Positions 11,807 through 12,000 of a stretch of 12,000 nucleotides of DNA are shown in pieces (the first letter of the stretch is position 1; every line of letters begins with the position of its first letter). This DNA is from an uncultured Selenomonadales bacterium. Lineage in GTDB: Bacteria; Bacillota_C; Negativicutes; Selenomonadales; Selenomonadaceae. The notes under the pieces were generated by a model, which did not search any database, had not been told where the DNA came from, and was given only the letters and a program-made list of their open reading frames with translations. Both the position numbers and the translations under genes were made by a program. The stretch covers positions 1-12,000 of the forward strand of contig CALGGX010000572.1 of assembly GCA_937916025.1 (NCBI GenBank), in the 5' to 3' direction.

Positions 11807-12000
11807 ATGGATCAACCCGTAACGACAAATCCGTTTGTGATCATGCTGATCAACATGACGGTGGTGTTCATCGTTTTGGTTTCGCTGAGCTTCCTCATTC
11901 GACTTATTCACATTATCGATCCGACGAAGCCGAAAGAAGAGCCGGAAGCCGAAGCTCCGAAAGTGAGCGCACCGCCTTCCTCGATCCACGCCGCCGCAGG
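11807..12000 (+). CDS. Sodium-pump decarboxylase gamma/delta subunit (OadG/MmdD family), N-terminal part
   Basis: 64 residues are visible before the right edge. The ATG at 11807 has GAGGTG 9 nt upstream. One membrane span at about residues 10-35 (FVIMLINMTVVFIVLVSLSFLI) is followed by HIIDPTKPKEEPEAEAPKV, a Pro/Ala/Glu-rich cytoplasmic linker. This is the layout of the small anchoring subunit of biotin-dependent Na+-translocating decarboxylases (oxaloacetate decarboxylase gamma, or methylmalonyl-CoA decarboxylase delta in Veillonella-type bacteria), which holds the carboxyltransferase on the membrane beta subunit. Which substrate applies depends on genes beyond the window. The call rests on topology and composition plus a short motif, so a different small membrane protein cannot be fully excluded. 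Confidence 0.75.
   Translation, partial: MDQPVTTNPFVIMLINMTVVFIVLVSLSFLIRLIHIIDPTKPKEEPEAEAPKVSAPPSSIHAAA

Overview
The window looks like chromosomal DNA of an anaerobic diderm Firmicute, most likely a member of the Negativicutes (Selenomonas/Veillonella relatives). This is an inference. It rests on strong GGAGG-type ribosome binding sites, a Na+-pump decarboxylase gamma/delta subunit (OadG/MmdD type), an archaeal/Thermotoga-type S-adenosylhomocysteine hydrolase and a GmhA-type (LPS heptose) SIS domain. No species can be named from the sequence alone.

Layout. (1) 1-404, minus: the 5' third of tryptophan synthase beta (trpB), running off the left edge, with its own promoter. (2) About 500-1950, minus: a visibly more AT-rich accessory island. 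It holds a MuF (phage-head-morphogenesis-like) protein whose C-terminal part is displaced by a one-base frameshift, and a small acidic gene 1 nt downstream. This arrangement resembles a MuF polymorphic toxin and its immunity gene. (3) About 1973-2094, minus: a decayed fragment of a GmhA-like gene, repeated from the intact domain 4 kb away. (4) 2103-8085, minus: a tight five-gene operon with its own consensus-like promoter. In order of transcription it encodes a 92-aa protein of unknown function, a small membrane protein, a coiled-coil protein, a GmhA/SIS-coiled-coil-GrpE-like fusion, and a large divergent Hsp70-family ATPase with an acidic Asp-Ser/Asp-Ala tract inside its ATPase domain. (5) 8170-9027, minus: spermidine synthase (speE). 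(6) 9126-11686, plus: adenosylhomocysteinase (ahcY) and an MTA/SAH deaminase (mtaD-like), ending at an intrinsic terminator. (7) 11807-end, plus: the start of an OadG-like gene with its own promoter.

How they work together. speE and ahcY-mtaD are divergent from overlapping promoters and form a SAM-product module: SpeE makes spermidine and methylthioadenosine, while AhcY and MtaD process the thioether by-products SAH and MTA. The five-gene operon is the most novel part. A divergent Hsp70 lies directly after a protein whose last ~45 residues look like the GrpE beta-domain, which suggests a dedicated chaperone plus nucleotide-exchange factor, physically fused to a sugar-phosphate isomerase fold and co-expressed with a membrane protein and a second coiled-coil protein. 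Its purpose cannot be read from the sequence. An envelope or polysaccharide link is a hypothesis drawn from the GmhA domain.
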